From Bacteroidia bacterium (GTDB lineage Bacteria > Bacteroidota > Ignavibacteria > SZUA-365), in NCBI GenBank assembly GCA_027493955.1, contig JAOSJT010000001.1, positions 759,131 through 823,130 on the forward strand: a stretch of 64,000 nucleotides of DNA. The letters run 5' to 3'. How positions within the stretch are numbered: position 1 is the first letter of the stretch; every line of letters starts with the position of its first letter. This document shows, piece after piece, positions 55,177 to 63,532 of the stretch. Below the pieces are notes generated by a model. It saw nothing but the letters and a program-made list of their open reading frames with translations, did not search any database and had not been told where the DNA came from. The translations under genes and the position numbers were made by a program.

Positions 55177-55983
55177 ATGAGAACCGCCTCAACCCTGATA
55201 GCAGCAGCCCTGCTCATCTTCGGACTCTCCGCCACCGCGCACGCGCAGGCGACGGACAACTCGTGCTTCGCACTCGAAGGCACTTCGGATTACTATTTTG
55301 GTGAAATAGATCAAAACGCCACCGTCGAACATACCTTCGTTTTCAAGAACAATTGCGACCGTGTCATCGAAATCGGTTCCGCCCGCGCAAGCTGTGGCTG
55401 TACCGCGGCCGTCATTTCGGAGAATTCCATCGCTCCGGGCAAGGAAGCCAAGATTCAGGTCAAGTTCACCCCGCCGAAAGGCACACGCGGCCGTACCACC
55501 AAAACAGTGAGTGTGTACCTCAAAGACGAGCAGCAGCCGCATACCGTCATCCGCTTCTCCGCGACCGTACAAACCGACATTGACGTACAGCCGCAGTACA
55601 TACAGCTCATGGGCGGCGAAGTCGGCAAGGAAATCAGCGGCGTGACGACTGTCAAGAATGTCTCGCAAAAAGAGTTGAACATTGCCGACGTCAGCGTGAG
55701 CATGACCACCTATGCCGACACGTCCGGCACGGGCAATGTTGTGGGCCTGCCCCTTACCAACGCGCGCGTCTCACCGGAGCGCTTCACGCTCAAGGCCGGC
55801 GAGAGCAGAGACGTGACGGTGTTTGTCACTCCGCAGTACAAAGGTCAGATCAGCGGTGCCGTGCGCCTCAAAGCCGGCGATAACGAGGGCATGATTCAGG
55901 TGTTCGGCGTCATTCGCGATGCCACACCGAACCTGCAGCGCAGCGACGCCGGACAAATGTTGAATTCGGCACCCGGACGGTAA
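55177..55983 (+). CDS. DUF1573 exported protein, copy 2
   Basis: A 268-residue paralogue of the preceding gene. The signal peptide ends LSATAHAQ, FGEIDQNATVEHTFVFKN is the start of the domain, and ARASCGCTAAVISENSIAPG carries the C-G-C-T motif. The second half repeats the same beta pattern (GVTTVKNVSQKELNIADVS). The ATG at 55177 lies after GGAGATTG. Two copies in a row suggest an old tandem duplication, or two subunits of one surface complex. Confidence 0.85.
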   Translation: MRTASTLIAAALLIFGLSATAHAQATDNSCFALEGTSDYYFGEIDQNATVEHTFVFKNNCDRVIEIGSARASCGCTAAVISENSIAPGKEAKIQVKFTPPKGTRGRTTKTVSVYLKDEQQPHTVIRFSATVQTDIDVQPQYIQLMGGEVGKEISGVTTVKNVSQKELNIADVSVSMTTYADTSGTGNVVGLPLTNARVSPERFTLKAGESRDVTVFVTPQYKGQISGAVRLKAGDNEGMIQVFGVIRDATPNLQRSDAGQMLNSAPGR

Positions 55984-56001
55984 CGACACCAAGGAGAAAG
56001 G

Positions 56002-56274
56002 ATGAAGCGAATTATCCCCGAATACACCGCGCTGATTGATATCATTCAGGACGCTCTGGACAAGGAAAAAGATGCGCAGGCCTTTTATCTGGAGGCCGCC
56101 GACATGGCACAGGCCGCCGAGGTGCGCGATTTTCTCCTCGAAATGGCGGAGATGGAACGAAGTCACACCGAGTTGCTCTCCCGCAAACTGGAAGCGCTGA
56201 AATCCAATCAGGTCGTGATGGACGGCATACTTTCCAGCTTCGAAGACGATCCGCGTCCGGACGAAGCGGAGTAA
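56002..56274 (+). CDS. Half-size ferritin-like (rubrerythrin-type) protein
   Basis: A 90-residue all-helical protein. ALDKEKDAQAFYLEAADMA gives the first helix with Glu ligands, and LEMAEMERSHTELLSRKLE the second with an E-x-x-H motif. Full rubrerythrin or ferritin domains need four helices and twice this length, so two chains would have to combine to make the diiron site, as in encapsulated ferritins and other half-ferritins. No encapsulin gene is visible nearby. AAGGAGAAAGG precedes the ATG, and a terminator follows at once. Confidence 0.75.
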   Translation: MKRIIPEYTALIDIIQDALDKEKDAQAFYLEAADMAQAAEVRDFLLEMAEMERSHTELLSRKLEALKSNQVVMDGILSSFEDDPRPDEAE

Positions 56275-56296
56275 CGAGGTCATTCCGTACTACGCA

Positions 56297-56328
56297 CAGC
56301 GGCTCCCGAGTGGAGCCGCTGTTGTTTT
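56297..56328 (+). terminator. Terminator after the ferritin-like gene
   Basis: CAGCGGCTCC (56297-56306) pairs perfectly with GGAGCCGCTG (56312-56321), followed by TTGTTTT. It closes the DUF1573-ferritin-like transcript. Confidence 0.9.
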
Positions 56329-56893
56329 ATGCGCGTGCGTGCGGATGCCGCCGGCCAGCTCGCGGTTTCCCGGGATGGAGATGACGCACGGTTCCGGGGC
56401 TGCGTCGCGGCGCAATGCGGTGATTCGAGGCGTCGTTCATCCTTGCCCGCTCCGGGCTGTACGCGCACGCTGTGGGGTGTCGCTTGTGTTTCAGGCGACT
56501 TTCGTATATTTATATCGTGGAAAGACATGCGACTTTCCACAGCCTCCGCAGTCCACACGAAATGCCCCCACGGGGAAGAACGGATCTCACAAATACATGC
56601 GCAGACACACGACGATTGTACCTCCTCACCGCCGCGTTGACGCTCCTGTTTCCTCCATTCCCTCGTCGTTCTGTACAGTGCGTCCGATGAATGTATCGGC
56701 GACGTCAACACCGCACGCTGACGAACACGTTCAGTGCTCCACCCGCGTGTATCGGAGCCGTCCGTTGAAGAGCGCAGCGGCGCAATCCATTCGTCCGCTC
56801 GACCGCTTTCCGGCCGGGTCAAGGGCTGCTGCCGAACGTAACCGTACGCTCATGGATATGACTACTCATTTCTTCACAATACGATGACACACT
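56329..56893 (+). promoter_or_regulatory. Long leader/intergenic region upstream of the aminomutase operon
   Basis: The 565-bp gap shows no convincing gene. An AT-rich stretch (TTTCGTATATTTATATCG, 56501-56516) is a likely promoter element. Immediately after it an 8-bp inverted repeat, GTGGAAAG (56517-56524) with CTTTCCAC (56533-56540), has an eight-base loop and could be an operator. The remaining 350 bp would be an unusually long leader. Confidence 0.4.
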
Positions 56894-58471
56894 ATGATCG
56901 AAAGCCCAGCCATCCGCGCCCGTGATGTCGACGACATGCTTACGCGGTATCATTTCTCAAGCGAAACCCGCCGTATTATCGAGGAGGAACATCTGCTTCC
57001 ACCGGCGCTGTTGCATCGCCTGCATTTGAATTTCGCGGAGCAGTCGCGCTTCTTTCGTACCGATGCCTACTACTTTTCAGGGAAGACCTATTACAACGGA
57101 CTCGCCGGTTTCCGGGAGATTATCGGCGTGCTCACAGCGAATGGCATTGAAATCGGCGATATCACAGAGCGCGAATTCTTCATCGAAGTGTACCGTTTTC
57201 TCGCCACCAAGCACGTGCTGAACTCCATCGACTGGAGTAATTACGAGGAAGACACGATGTATCAGCTGGTCTTTCCCCAGCCCGGAATGATTCCCCGTGA
57301 CGAAGTACAAAAGTACATCAACGCTGCCACGGATGAAGAGCGCCGCATGGTCGTCGAGGAGTACACCCGGAAGACGAATCCGCACGACGGCAAGCAGATG
57401 CTCAACAAGCCATGGTTCCTCAATGACGATGGCCAGTTGGAAATCCTGCAGGGCTGCCAGCATAAATATCCGCCCATCGCGCTGATCTTCGATCAATTCA
57501 CCCAGAATTGCTTCGCCTTCTGCACCTATTGCTTCCGGCATGCGCAGGTGCGCGGGGATGAGGACATGTTCGTGCAGGACGACGTTGAACAATTGCTCAT
57601 GTATCTCCGTCAGCACAAGGAGATTACCGACATTCTGATCACGGGAGGTGATGGCGGTTTTATTCACTATGATCGCCTTGCCGAGTACGTGCTACCGTTG
57701 CTGTCGGATCCGACCTTGGCGCATATACGCACGCTGCGCTTCGGTTCACGCGCGTTGACCTTCCATCCGGAACTGCTTCTGACCGACGAATTCGAGAACA
57801 TCCTCTCGTTGCTGCAGCAATGTGTGGATAGTGGCGTGCAGGTCATCTGGGTGGCGCATCTGTCTACGCCGCGCGACATACTCAATCCCGGGACCATTGC
57901 GGCGATACGTCGCCTGAAGGCGCACGGAGTCGCGATCAGGAGTCAGAGCCCCATCATGAAGCACATCAGTCTGTTCACGCATCCGGACGGGACGGTGGAC
58001 ATCGACCGTTCAGCGCAAAACTGGATAGACCTCGGCAATCTGCTCGGCATGCTCGGTGTGGGATTCCACTCCATGTACTGCGCGCGACCCACCGGCGAGC
58101 ACCATTACTTCACCGCGCCGCTTGCCGACATTCACAAGATTTTCAGCAAGGTGTACAAATCTCTGTCGTCGGTCAACCGTCCGTCGCGCTACATCACCAT
58201 GACCTCGTCGGCGGGCAAAATATCCCTCCTCGGCACCGCGGAGGTGAACGGAGAGACGGTCTTCGCCCTGAAATTCAACGAAGGGCGCAATATGGACTGG
58301 ATGGACCGGGTGTATCTCGCGCGTTACGACGAACAGGAGAACACCATAGAGAAGCTCTTGCCGTATCAGGGCGAGAAGCATTTCTACGAGGACGAATGTG
58401 AGGAGATTGAGCGTCGTCTCGAGGCAGCACTGCGACACGAAATGGCCAGGGCCGGCAACAATGATCAATAA
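56894..58471 (+). CDS. KamA-like radical SAM, PLP-dependent amino acid 2,3-aminomutase
   Basis: A 525-residue protein, about 100 longer than classical lysine 2,3-aminomutase. The radical SAM cluster motif is CFAFCTYCFRHAQ (C-x-x-x-C-x-x-C) near residue 210, and the Arg two residues after the last Cys corresponds to the substrate-carboxylate Arg of KamA. The PLP Lys is in MTSSAGKISLL. By manual alignment the two Asp residues that hold the lysine side-chain amine are not conserved (MYCARPTGEHH and ITMTSSAGK instead of C-D and V-D-A-P), so the substrate is probably not lysine. It starts the operon, and its end overlaps the CoA-transferase alpha gene by 11 bases. Confidence 0.8.
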   Translation: MIESPAIRARDVDDMLTRYHFSSETRRIIEEEHLLPPALLHRLHLNFAEQSRFFRTDAYYFSGKTYYNGLAGFREIIGVLTANGIEIGDITEREFFIEVYRFLATKHVLNSIDWSNYEEDTMYQLVFPQPGMIPRDEVQKYINAATDEERRMVVEEYTRKTNPHDGKQMLNKPWFLNDDGQLEILQGCQHKYPPIALIFDQFTQNCFAFCTYCFRHAQVRGDEDMFVQDDVEQLLMYLRQHKEITDILITGGDGGFIHYDRLAEYVLPLLSDPTLAHIRTLRFGSRALTFHPELLLTDEFENILSLLQQCVDSGVQVIWVAHLSTPRDILNPGTIAAIRRLKAHGVAIRSQSPIMKHISLFTHPDGTVDIDRSAQNWIDLGNLLGMLGVGFHSMYCARPTGEHHYFTAPLADIHKIFSKVYKSLSSVNRPSRYITMTSSAGKISLLGTAEVNGETVFALKFNEGRNMDWMDRVYLARYDEQENTIEKLLPYQGEKHFYEDECEEIERRLEAALRHEMARAGNNDQ

Positions 58472-59171
58472 AATTGTATCCTCGGCCGCGGCCGCTGTAG
58501 CCGACGTCTTCGATGGAGCTACGGTGCTCATCAGCGGTTTCGGTGAAGCGGGCAGTCCCATCGAACTGATTCACGCGCTGGTGGATCGGGGAGCCCGGGA
58601 ACTGACCATCGTCAGCAACAATACCGGCAGTGGTCATGTCGGTCTCGCCTCTCTGATCGAACAGGGCTGCGTTCGGAAAATGATCTGTTCCTTTCCCAAG
58701 ACGGCGAACTCCGTGGTCTTCCCCGCATTGTATGAGCGCGGCGACATCGAGCTCGAACTCGTTCCGCAGGGCACCATGGCTGAGCGCATCCGTTGCGGCG
58801 GTGCGGGGATACCCGCGTTCTATACGCCGACCTCTGTGAACACACCTCTGGCCGAGGGAAAGGAACATCGCGATTTTGATGGTGTACCGCACGTGCTTGA
58901 ACATGCCATTCGCGCGGATTTTGCTTTGGTGAAATGCAGACGTGCCGATCGGTACGGAAATCTCGTGTATAACAAGACAGCACGGAATTTCGGCCCGGTG
59001 ATGTGTACCGCCGCCCGGGTGACGGTCGTGCAGGCCGGCGAGGTCGTTGATGTCGGAGTGATCGATCCGGAATGTGTCGTGACACCCGGAATTTTCGTGC
59101 AGCGCGTGGTGCATGTCGCCCATCCGCAGGATGAATCCACACTCGTCGCCGAAGGCAGGAGGTACCCATGA
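58461..59171 (+). CDS. 3-oxoacid CoA-transferase, alpha subunit (PcaI-like)
   Basis: A 236-residue class I CoA-transferase alpha subunit. FDGATVLISGFGEAGSPIEL opens the domain, LTIVSNNTGSGHVGLASL and LELVPQGTMAERIRCGGAG are the CoA-binding and G-x-G-G-A-G-like segments, and NLVYNKTARNFGPVM is the family-typical later motif. Sequence and length fit PcaI/AtoD, with PcaI (3-oxoadipate) the nearest by eye. It needs the beta subunit directly downstream, with which it overlaps by four bases. Confidence 0.88.
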   Translation: MINKIVSSAAAAVADVFDGATVLISGFGEAGSPIELIHALVDRGARELTIVSNNTGSGHVGLASLIEQGCVRKMICSFPKTANSVVFPALYERGDIELELVPQGTMAERIRCGGAGIPAFYTPTSVNTPLAEGKEHRDFDGVPHVLEHAIRADFALVKCRRADRYGNLVYNKTARNFGPVMCTAARVTVVQAGEVVDVGVIDPECVVTPGIFVQRVVHVAHPQDESTLVAEGRRYP

Positions 59172-59836
59172 ACGACAAACACGTTGGCTGGGACATGCGC
59201 GACGTCGCCCGCAATGTTGCCCATGATATTCCCGACGGCTCCTATGTCAATCTCGGCATAGGTATTCCGGAGCTTGTGGCGGGTTTTGTACCCGAAGGAC
59301 GCGAACTCCTGTACCACACCGAGAACGGTCTGCTGGGAATGGGCCCCGCAGCGGAAACGGGGAAGGAAGACCCCGAGCTTATCAACGCGGGCAAGAAATG
59401 CATCACCGCTCTGCCCGGCGCGTGTTACTTCCACCATGCCGACAGCTTCATGATGATACGCGGCGGGCACATCGATTACTGCGTGCTCGGCGCGTACCAG
59501 GTGTCCCAGGAAGGCGATCTGGCCAATTGGTCCACAGGGGAGCCCGGCACTGTACCCGCTGTGGGAGGCGCCATGGATCTTGTCGCCGGCGTGCGCAACA
59601 TTTTTGTCATCACCCAGCACTGCACCAAGTCCGGTGAATCCAAAATCGTGCGTAGGTGCAGTTATCCGCTGACAGGCAAGGGTGTGGTGACACGCATCTA
59701 TACCAATTACGCCACTCTGGATGTGCGCGAACGACGACTGTTCGTGCGCGAACTCGCACCCGGCGTGGATATGGATTTCCTCCGCGGCGTGACGGCGGCG
59801 GAGCTGCATGAAGCAACCGCGTCAGCACGCGCGTAG
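59168..59836 (+). CDS. 3-oxoacid CoA-transferase, beta subunit (PcaJ-like)
   Basis: A 222-residue class I CoA-transferase beta subunit. It contains VNLGIGIPELVAGFVPEG, the catalytic Glu in YHTENGLLGMGP (E-N-G), and GDLANWSTGEPGTVPAVGG. It resembles PcaJ most closely, the 3-oxoadipate:succinyl-CoA transferase beta subunit. The reaction moves CoA from succinyl-CoA or acetyl-CoA onto a 3-oxoacid. It is followed after 14 bp by an aminotransferase gene. Confidence 0.88.
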   Translation: MNDKHVGWDMRDVARNVAHDIPDGSYVNLGIGIPELVAGFVPEGRELLYHTENGLLGMGPAAETGKEDPELINAGKKCITALPGACYFHHADSFMMIRGGHIDYCVLGAYQVSQEGDLANWSTGEPGTVPAVGGAMDLVAGVRNIFVITQHCTKSGESKIVRRCSYPLTGKGVVTRIYTNYATLDVRERRLFVRELAPGVDMDFLRGVTAAELHEATASARA

Positions 59837-59850
59837 ATCTGAGAGACACC

Positions 59851-61200
59851 ATGACAACGAACAACAGTGAAGCCATCTACACCAAGGCCTGCGAAGTGCT
59901 TCCGGGTGGTGTAAGCCGAAACACCGTGTACCGCCGTCCCCATCCGCATTACGTGGAACACGCGGCCGGTTGCCTGATCACCGATATCGAGGGAGTGACG
60001 CGCCTCGATTTCGCAAACAACATGGCGGCGCTGATCCACGGCCACGCGCATCCGGCGATTGTGGAAGCGGTGACCGCACAACTGCAGCGCGGAAGTGCCT
60101 ATACGATGGCTTCGGGTATAGAGGTCGATTTTGCGGAATTATTGCGGGATCGAACTCCGGGATTCGAAATGCTGCGCTTCGTGAATTCCGGCACCGAAGC
60201 CGTCATGGCAATGATCAAGGCCGCCCGCGCTTTTACGGGACGTCCAAAAATCGCGAAAGCGGAAGGGGCGTATCATGGCACCTACGATTTCGCCGAAGTC
60301 AGTCAGGTGGCCAATCCCGGAAATTGGGGCGATATCAGCAATCCGAACAGCGTACCGTTGGCCTTCGGCACCCCGCAGGGCGTACTCGATGATGTGGTGA
60401 TTTTTCCGTACAACGATGTCGAGCGGACCCTGGCCATACTCGACCGCCACGCCGGGGAACTCGCCTGCGTACTCATCGACCCCGTGCCGCATCGCGTGGG
60501 TCTGGTCCCCGGCACCGCTGATTTTGTCGAAGCGCTCCATGCCTGGACCCGTCGCAACGACGCGCTGCTGTGCTTCGATGAGGTGGTAACCTTCCGTGTT
60601 GCCTACGGCGGCGCACAGGAGAGGTACAGTGTCCGTCCCGATTTGACCGCACTCGGTAAAATTATCGGCGGCGGCTTCCCTGTTGGCGCACTTGCCGGAC
60701 GTGCGGATGTCATGCAGGTGCTCGATCCGCGCCAGGCGAAGTTGCCCTTCCCGCATTCCGGTACGTTCTCCGCCAATCCGATCACCATGACCGCCGGCTA
60801 CACCGCTATGACGCTCTTCGATCACGCCGCGGTACAGCGTCTCAACGCCCTGACCGCACAGGCCATCGGGCGCATCGAGGAAGCGATTCGATTGGCGAAC
60901 GTCCCGGTTTCCATTACCGGCGCAGGTTCCATGTTCCGAATGCACCTTTCCGAGGTAGCGCCGGCCACCTATCGCGAAGCGTGGCAACCGAAAGAGACGC
61001 AAAAAGTGATCGAAGAACTCCTGGAATTCATGTACACCGAGGAGCACATCCTCATGATCAACACCTTTGCCTGTATGTTTTCCACCGTGATGGGAACGGC
61101 AGAGGTGGACCGCCTCGCTGAAAGCCTCCTCCGCACGTTTCGTGCGCTGAAACCGAACATCGATGCCGTCGCCCGACGGGCAGGAGAATCGCATTCATGA
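59851..61200 (+). CDS. Class III aminotransferase, GSA/beta-amino-acid type
   Basis: A 449-residue PLP enzyme. FVNSGTEAVMAMIKAARAF is the phosphate-binding region, LLCFDEVVTFRVAYGGAQ holds the PLP-ring Asp and TALGKIIGGGFPVGALAG the PLP Lys. The opening LPGGVSRNTVYRRPHPHYV resembles glutamate-1-semialdehyde aminomutase and the beta-phenylalanine aminotransferases of the same subgroup, which act on beta-amino acids. Next to a 2,3-aminomutase, a beta-amino acid substrate is the obvious guess. The stop overlaps the thiolase start by four bases. Confidence 0.85.
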   Translation: MTTNNSEAIYTKACEVLPGGVSRNTVYRRPHPHYVEHAAGCLITDIEGVTRLDFANNMAALIHGHAHPAIVEAVTAQLQRGSAYTMASGIEVDFAELLRDRTPGFEMLRFVNSGTEAVMAMIKAARAFTGRPKIAKAEGAYHGTYDFAEVSQVANPGNWGDISNPNSVPLAFGTPQGVLDDVVIFPYNDVERTLAILDRHAGELACVLIDPVPHRVGLVPGTADFVEALHAWTRRNDALLCFDEVVTFRVAYGGAQERYSVRPDLTALGKIIGGGFPVGALAGRADVMQVLDPRQAKLPFPHSGTFSANPITMTAGYTAMTLFDHAAVQRLNALTAQAIGRIEEAIRLANVPVSITGAGSMFRMHLSEVAPATYREAWQPKETQKVIEELLEFMYTEEHILMINTFACMFSTVMGTAEVDRLAESLLRTFRALKPNIDAVARRAGESHS

Positions 61201-62399
61201 AAGACGTCTATATCTGCGATGCCATTCGCACGCCCATCGGACGCCACGGCGGCGCACTCGCAACCGTTCGGCCGGACGATCTCGCCGCTGCGGTACTCCG
61301 CGGTATCCTCGACCGCAATCCTTCCTTACCGCACGACCGCATCAGTGACGTCATTCTCGGCTGTGCCAATCAGGCAGGGGAGGACAACCGCAATGTGGCC
61401 CGCATGGCGGTGTTGCTGGCCGGCTTGCCTGACAGCGTACCCGGCATGACCGTGAACCGCCTCTGCGGTTCAGGAATGGATGCGGTGGGGCGTGCCGCGC
61501 AGGCCATTCGTGCGGGTGAGGCGGATGTGGTGCTGGCGGGAGGCGTCGAGAGCATGAGCCGCGCGCCGTTCGTTATCGGGAAGGCAGCGGAGGCCTTCTC
61601 CCGTAACGTGCAGATGTACGACACCCACCCGGGATGGCGCTTCGTCAATCCATCCCTCGAGACGCTGTATGGTACGGATTCCATGATGCAAACCGCACAG
61701 AATCTGGCGACCGACTTCGACATCTCGCGCGAAGATCAGGATGCTTTCGCGTTTCGCAGCCAGGAAAAAGCGGCAGCGGCGCAAACTGATGGCCGCCTCG
61801 CGGATGAAATCATTCCGATCACCATCCCTCAATCCAGAGGCAACGCCCTCTGCGTCGATCGCGACGAGCACCCGCGTGCGACGTCCATGGAAAAACTCGC
61901 CACGCTCAGATCGCTGAGCGGACCAGCGGGAAGTATCACCGCAGGTAATTCTTCGGGCATTAATGATGGCGCCGCGGCTCTGTTGCTCGCATCGGAAGAC
62001 GCGGTCAGGAGCTACGGACTTACCCCACGAGTAGTCGTACGGGGAATGGCCGTCGCTGGAGTCCCTCCGCGCATCATGGGTATCGGACCCGTACCGGCGA
62101 CGAAGTCGCTTCTCGCCAGGCTCGGCATGGCACTCGGGCAGATGGATGTGATCGAGCTCAACGAAGCCTTCGCCGCGCAGGCCCTGGCCTGTCTGCGCGT
62201 ACTTGATATACCCGACGACGATGCACGTGTCAATCCCCGAGGCGGCGCTATAGCGTTCGGTCATCCGTTGGGCATGAGCGGTGCGCGGCTGATCGTCACA
62301 GCCACGTCGCAATTGGTGCATACCGGTGGCAGAAATGCCCTGTGCACCATGTGCATTGGCGTTGGGCAGGGGATTGCCATGGTGATCGAACGGGTGTAG
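61197..62399 (+). CDS. Acetyl-CoA acyltransferase, PcaF-like 3-oxoadipyl-CoA thiolase
   Basis: A 400-residue type I thiolase. The nucleophile Cys is in MTVNRLCGSGMDAVG, and the second Cys lies in CTMCIGVGQGIAM with the catalytic His in NPRGGAIAFGHPLGMSGAR; GCANQAGEDNRNVARMA is strongly PcaF-like. PcaF splits 3-oxoadipyl-CoA to succinyl-CoA and acetyl-CoA. It completes the operon with the CoA-transferase and aminotransferase. There is no obvious terminator after it. Confidence 0.88.
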   Translation: MKDVYICDAIRTPIGRHGGALATVRPDDLAAAVLRGILDRNPSLPHDRISDVILGCANQAGEDNRNVARMAVLLAGLPDSVPGMTVNRLCGSGMDAVGRAAQAIRAGEADVVLAGGVESMSRAPFVIGKAAEAFSRNVQMYDTHPGWRFVNPSLETLYGTDSMMQTAQNLATDFDISREDQDAFAFRSQEKAAAAQTDGRLADEIIPITIPQSRGNALCVDRDEHPRATSMEKLATLRSLSGPAGSITAGNSSGINDGAAALLLASEDAVRSYGLTPRVVVRGMAVAGVPPRIMGIGPVPATKSLLARLGMALGQMDVIELNEAFAAQALACLRVLDIPDDDARVNPRGGAIAFGHPLGMSGARLIVTATSQLVHTGGRNALCTMCIGVGQGIAMVIERV

Positions 62400-62865
62400 T
62401 ACCGCCGGCTCCGTCGCGTTCAGAGAGAGCGTGTCGGGCGCTCAGAACACGATGTCCTGATCGGCTAATTTTCTTTCCGACCCGCCGCGGTTCGTCGTGA
62501 TGTCATGTGGGCGCACGATCGGAGGGGATGGGAGACTCGTTTCCCCGATACCCGAAGATTGTTCCGATGGGACTTACCCTTCATCCCCGCGCCCAGGGCA
62601 ATGCTAACTGTCGGACTCGGTGCGGACCGTACGGTCCCCAGCGCAGAGTCGTTGTGTCTCTGTCAGGAGTGTCGCACGTGAACCGAGGTCAAAGTCTGAC
62701 CACGGACAGACGAAAACTCTACGACCGCGGCATCTCCGTCCGCACCTGCGGAAGGCAGCGGCCCTGCGCACAGAGGTGGTTTCCGACGTGCTGCATTGTG
62801 GATTCACCCCCGATTTCGGTATCTTACTGAATTACTCACGGAACTTCTCCGTAACTTTTTCGCGC
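62400..62865. other. Intergenic region between the aminomutase operon and psd
   Basis: No supported gene in 466 bp. A perfect 14-bp palindrome, GGACCGTACGGTCC, lies at 62624-62637 and could be a binding site for a dimeric regulator. No terminator with a T run follows the thiolase gene. The promoter for psd is probably near 62815-62860. Confidence 0.4.
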
Positions 62866-63516
62866 ATGATTACGAAATACGGTCTCGACGTTGCCATTCC
62901 ACTGATCGTCATCAGTCTCGCACTGATCGGAGGGGCGTTTTTGATTTCCCTCACCCCTCTGCGGGTGTTGATGCTCATTGTAGGCATCGGAACACTGGCC
63001 TTTACGCTCAATTTCTTCCGTGACCCCGACCGCACAACCCCGGACGTCGAAGGCGGCGTGATTTCCCCGGCGGACGGCAAAGTCGTGAGTATCGCTGTCG
63101 TTGATGCTCCGGAGTATCTCGAAGGACGCGCGATGCAGGTGTGCATTTTCATGTCGCCGCTCAATGTGCATGTCAATCGCTTTCCGGTGGACGGGATCGT
63201 GGAGTACGTCCGGCATTACGAAGGAAAATTCATGGCTGCGTGGGAGGATAAATCGAGCGATCTCAACGAGCGCACTCTGATTGGGGTGAATACCGGCACG
63301 TATCGCCTGCTCTTCAAACAGATTGCGGGGTTCGTGGCACGGAGAATCGTCTGTCCGCTCTCGCCCGGCGATACCGCGCGGGTTGGGGAGCGTTTCGGTA
63401 TGATAAAATTTGGAAGCAGGGTGGACGTCCTGATGCCCGAAGATGCGGAAGTACAGGTACGGTTGAATCAGCATGTGACGGCCGGAGAAACCGTCATCGC
63501 TGTTGTCAGGCGCTGA
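62866..63516 (+). CDS. psd: Phosphatidylserine decarboxylase
   Basis: A 216-residue short form of phosphatidylserine decarboxylase. Two N-terminal membrane segments (DVAIPLIVISLALIGGAFLI and LIVGIGTLAFTL) precede FFRDPDRTTPD and GVISPADGKVVSI. FMSPLNVHVNRFPVDGIV is conserved, and GMIKFGSRVDVLMPE contains the G-S cleavage site that makes the pyruvoyl cofactor. It makes phosphatidylethanolamine at the inner membrane. ATG 62866 lacks a clear ribosome site, and the frame extends upstream without homology. pssA follows after 16 bp, the usual pairing. Confidence 0.92.
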   Translation: MITKYGLDVAIPLIVISLALIGGAFLISLTPLRVLMLIVGIGTLAFTLNFFRDPDRTTPDVEGGVISPADGKVVSIAVVDAPEYLEGRAMQVCIFMSPLNVHVNRFPVDGIVEYVRHYEGKFMAAWEDKSSDLNERTLIGVNTGTYRLLFKQIAGFVARRIVCPLSPGDTARVGERFGMIKFGSRVDVLMPEDAEVQVRLNQHVTAGETVIAVVRR

Positions 63517-63532
63517 ACACGAGGCATACCGC

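Noticed and set aside
56329-56887. Two Arg/Pro-rich forward frames before the aminomutase gene
   Set aside because: Composition is unlike the neighbouring genes, the frames overlap each other and a terminator, and they lack ribosome sites. Treated as a leader region.
56894-62399. Classical lysine fermentation cluster
   Set aside because: Only the aminomutase and CoA-transferase would fit. The 5,6-aminomutase, diaminohexanoate dehydrogenase, cleavage enzyme and 3-aminobutyryl-CoA lyase are absent, and the aminomutase lacks lysine-contact residues.
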